Shown here: one piece after another, positions 33,194-33,742 of the stretch
How positions within the stretch are numbered: position 1 is the first letter of the stretch
Layout: the number at the start of each line of letters is the position of its first letter
From: Rhodococcus sp. HM1
Lineage (GTDB): Bacteria; Actinomycetota; Actinomycetes; Mycobacteriales; Mycobacteriaceae
Assembly: GCF_023218075.1 (NCBI RefSeq)
Contig: NZ_JALPTB010000068.1
Span: 1-33,742, forward strand
DNA: 33,742 bases
Direction of reading: 5' to 3'
Position numbers and translations under genes: made by a program
Notes under the pieces: model-generated
What the model was told of the DNA's origin: nothing
Databases searched by the model: none
What the model saw: only the letters and a program-made list of their open reading frames with translations

Positions 33194-33240
33194 AAATCGT
33201 GGTTGGCGTACCGATATATGCGTACGCCAACCACAATTTT
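33194..33240. terminator. Large hairpin downstream of dnaB
   Basis: GTGGTTGGCGTAC (33199-33211) and its exact complement (33222-33234) flank CGATATATGC. AAAT and ATTT extend the stem to 18 bp with one mismatch, and TTTT follows. It lies 77 bases after the dnaB stop and is probably its terminator. Its AT-rich symmetric core could also bind a regulator. Confidence 0.65.
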
Positions 33241-33411
33241 CGTCGTGTGTAGACAAATCTGAACATCTGACCGATTGTTGAGACGGCGTTCCACCGTCCC
33301 CGACGTGTGAGGTGTCGACACACGAGTGCAGCAAGGGACGGCTGGTTTGCGCGAGTCCAATCCCGTTGGCCGGGGCCGCTTCACACTCGGTTGACGCGGC
33401 GTGTGGTGTCC
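33241..33411. other. No gene recognised
   Basis: Between the hairpin and the integrase-like scrap I see no conserved reading frame, RNA gene or repeat. An open frame from 33312 reads as low-complexity Arg/Pro/Ala sequence with no ribosome site. Confidence 0.5.
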
Positions 33412-33529
33412 CGGTTGACGAAGCTGCCCCGGATTCCCTCCGAGGTGCAGTGGTCGGGCATCCTGACCGTCGCCGCCGCGGAGCCTGTCCGCAGCCGCGT
33501 GGCGCTCGCCCTGGCCTGCACCGGTGATG
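33412..33529 (+). pseudogene. Tyrosine-recombinase/integrase remnant
   Basis: One frame reads RLTKLPRIPSEVQWSGILTV, then AAAEPVRSRVALALACTGD. This resembles the start of the catalytic domain of phage- or Tn554-type tyrosine recombinases (LPR-P---QW--IL----EP-R-RL--ALAY-AGLRREEL). The expected arginine motif falls apart after ACTGD; a shifted frame gives QRRKC. No start and no catalytic Arg/His/Tyr box remain, so this is a decayed fragment. The match is by eye to a short segment. Confidence 0.45.
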
Positions 33530-33587
33530 CAACGACGGAAGTGTCGATGCGTCGGGCCGCAGGAGTTCGTTCGGGGCGAGTGGGGTG

Positions 33588-33722
33588 TCAGTGGCGGACG
33601 GGGTTGCCTGCCTCGTCCCAGTCGGGCAGCTCCGGGATCCGGGTGGCCAGGACGGTGTCGGCGAGAATCAGGGCGACGGCGATTGTGCGAGCAACCGGTC
33701 GGAGGACGAACGAGGTGATCAT
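33588..33722 (-). CDS. Possible small membrane-associated protein
   Basis: 44 aa, beginning MITSFVLRPVARTIAVALIL with one hydrophobic segment (about 8-24), then RIPELPDWDEAGNPVRH. ATG 33722 is 20 bases from the window end, and no good ribosome site is visible. Codon choice looks actinobacterial and the tail is not low-complexity. I do not recognise a family; it may be a chance frame or a relic. Confidence 0.3.
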   Translation of the reverse strand: MITSFVLRPVARTIAVALILADTVLATRIPELPDWDEAGNPVRH

Positions 33723-33742
33723 CGGAGGGGTTCTTTTCTTTC

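Noticed and set aside
33312..33527. Small gene on the plus strand after dnaB
   Set aside because: No ribosome site, low-complexity Arg/Pro translation, and it overlaps the integrase-like fragment in another frame.
1..33742. tRNA, rRNA or CRISPR elements anywhere in the window
   Set aside because: I saw no tRNA-like cloverleaf, rRNA stretch or regularly spaced repeat on reading through, though I could not run a dedicated scan.

Overview
The window is high-GC actinobacterial chromosome, most likely Rhodococcus or a close Nocardiaceae relative. Four things point there: strong third-position GC, many GTG starts (plus one TTG), ATGA-type gene overlaps, and a long block with the same gene order I recall from the Mycobacterium tuberculosis chromosome near its origin (ino1, padR, membrane protein, DUF5318, ponA1, GT87 protein, rpsF, ssb, rpsR, rplI, dnaB). 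I identified families by reading translated sequence; no database search was run.

Layout. 1-136: the end of an IS110-family transposase. 141-8987: a PucR-type regulator divergent from an ATP-dependent hydantoinase/oxoprolinase pair (hyuA, hyuB), then an NCS1 permease and an APC amino-acid permease. This looks like an uptake and hydrolysis module for a hydantoin, lactam or related cyclic amide. 8996-9123: a frameshifted scrap of an IS630-type transposase. 9156-12865: a TetR regulator, a near-perfect 27-bp operator, and an acyl-CoA dehydrogenase / APH-type kinase / short-chain dehydrogenase operon. This set matches the logic of 4-hydroxyacyl-CoA breakdown (bacterial Lva enzymes, animal ACAD10/11). 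12912-14723: an Lrp/AsnC regulator divergent from alanine dehydrogenase, like the mycobacterial aldR-ald pair. 14750-15193: a small four-helix membrane protein.

15386-23275 is the conserved block: inositol-1-phosphate synthase overlapping a PadR regulator with a perfect upstream palindrome, a DUF1707 membrane protein, a DUF5318 protein, the bifunctional penicillin-binding protein PonA1 with a Pro/Gln-rich repeat N-terminus, and a GT87-type mannosyltransferase-like protein. 23302-25309 is an accessory pocket: a shortened SigD-like sigma protein, two convergent paralogous genes that each encode only a LuxR-type HTH domain, and the frameshifted tail of a WD40 protein. 25310-27715 is a minus-strand operon of a second GT87-like protein, a GNAT acetyltransferase and a DUF2752 protein.

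27846-29472 is the rpsF-ssb-rpsR-rplI operon, closed by a strong hairpin. A DnaA-box-like cluster follows (29524-29770), then dnaB (29919-33116). The replicative helicase gene carries two inteins: a class 3 type (Ala1, Trp/Cys/Thr motif) inside the Walker A loop, and a Cys1 class 1 type before the SLEQDAD motif. The homing-endonuclease parts of both look degenerate. The window ends with a hairpin, a decayed integrase fragment and a doubtful small gene.

The points most worth following up are the two decaying inteins in one helicase, the DnaA-box cluster next to dnaB, the putative 4-hydroxyacyl-CoA operon, and the SigD-like/orphan-HTH pocket.
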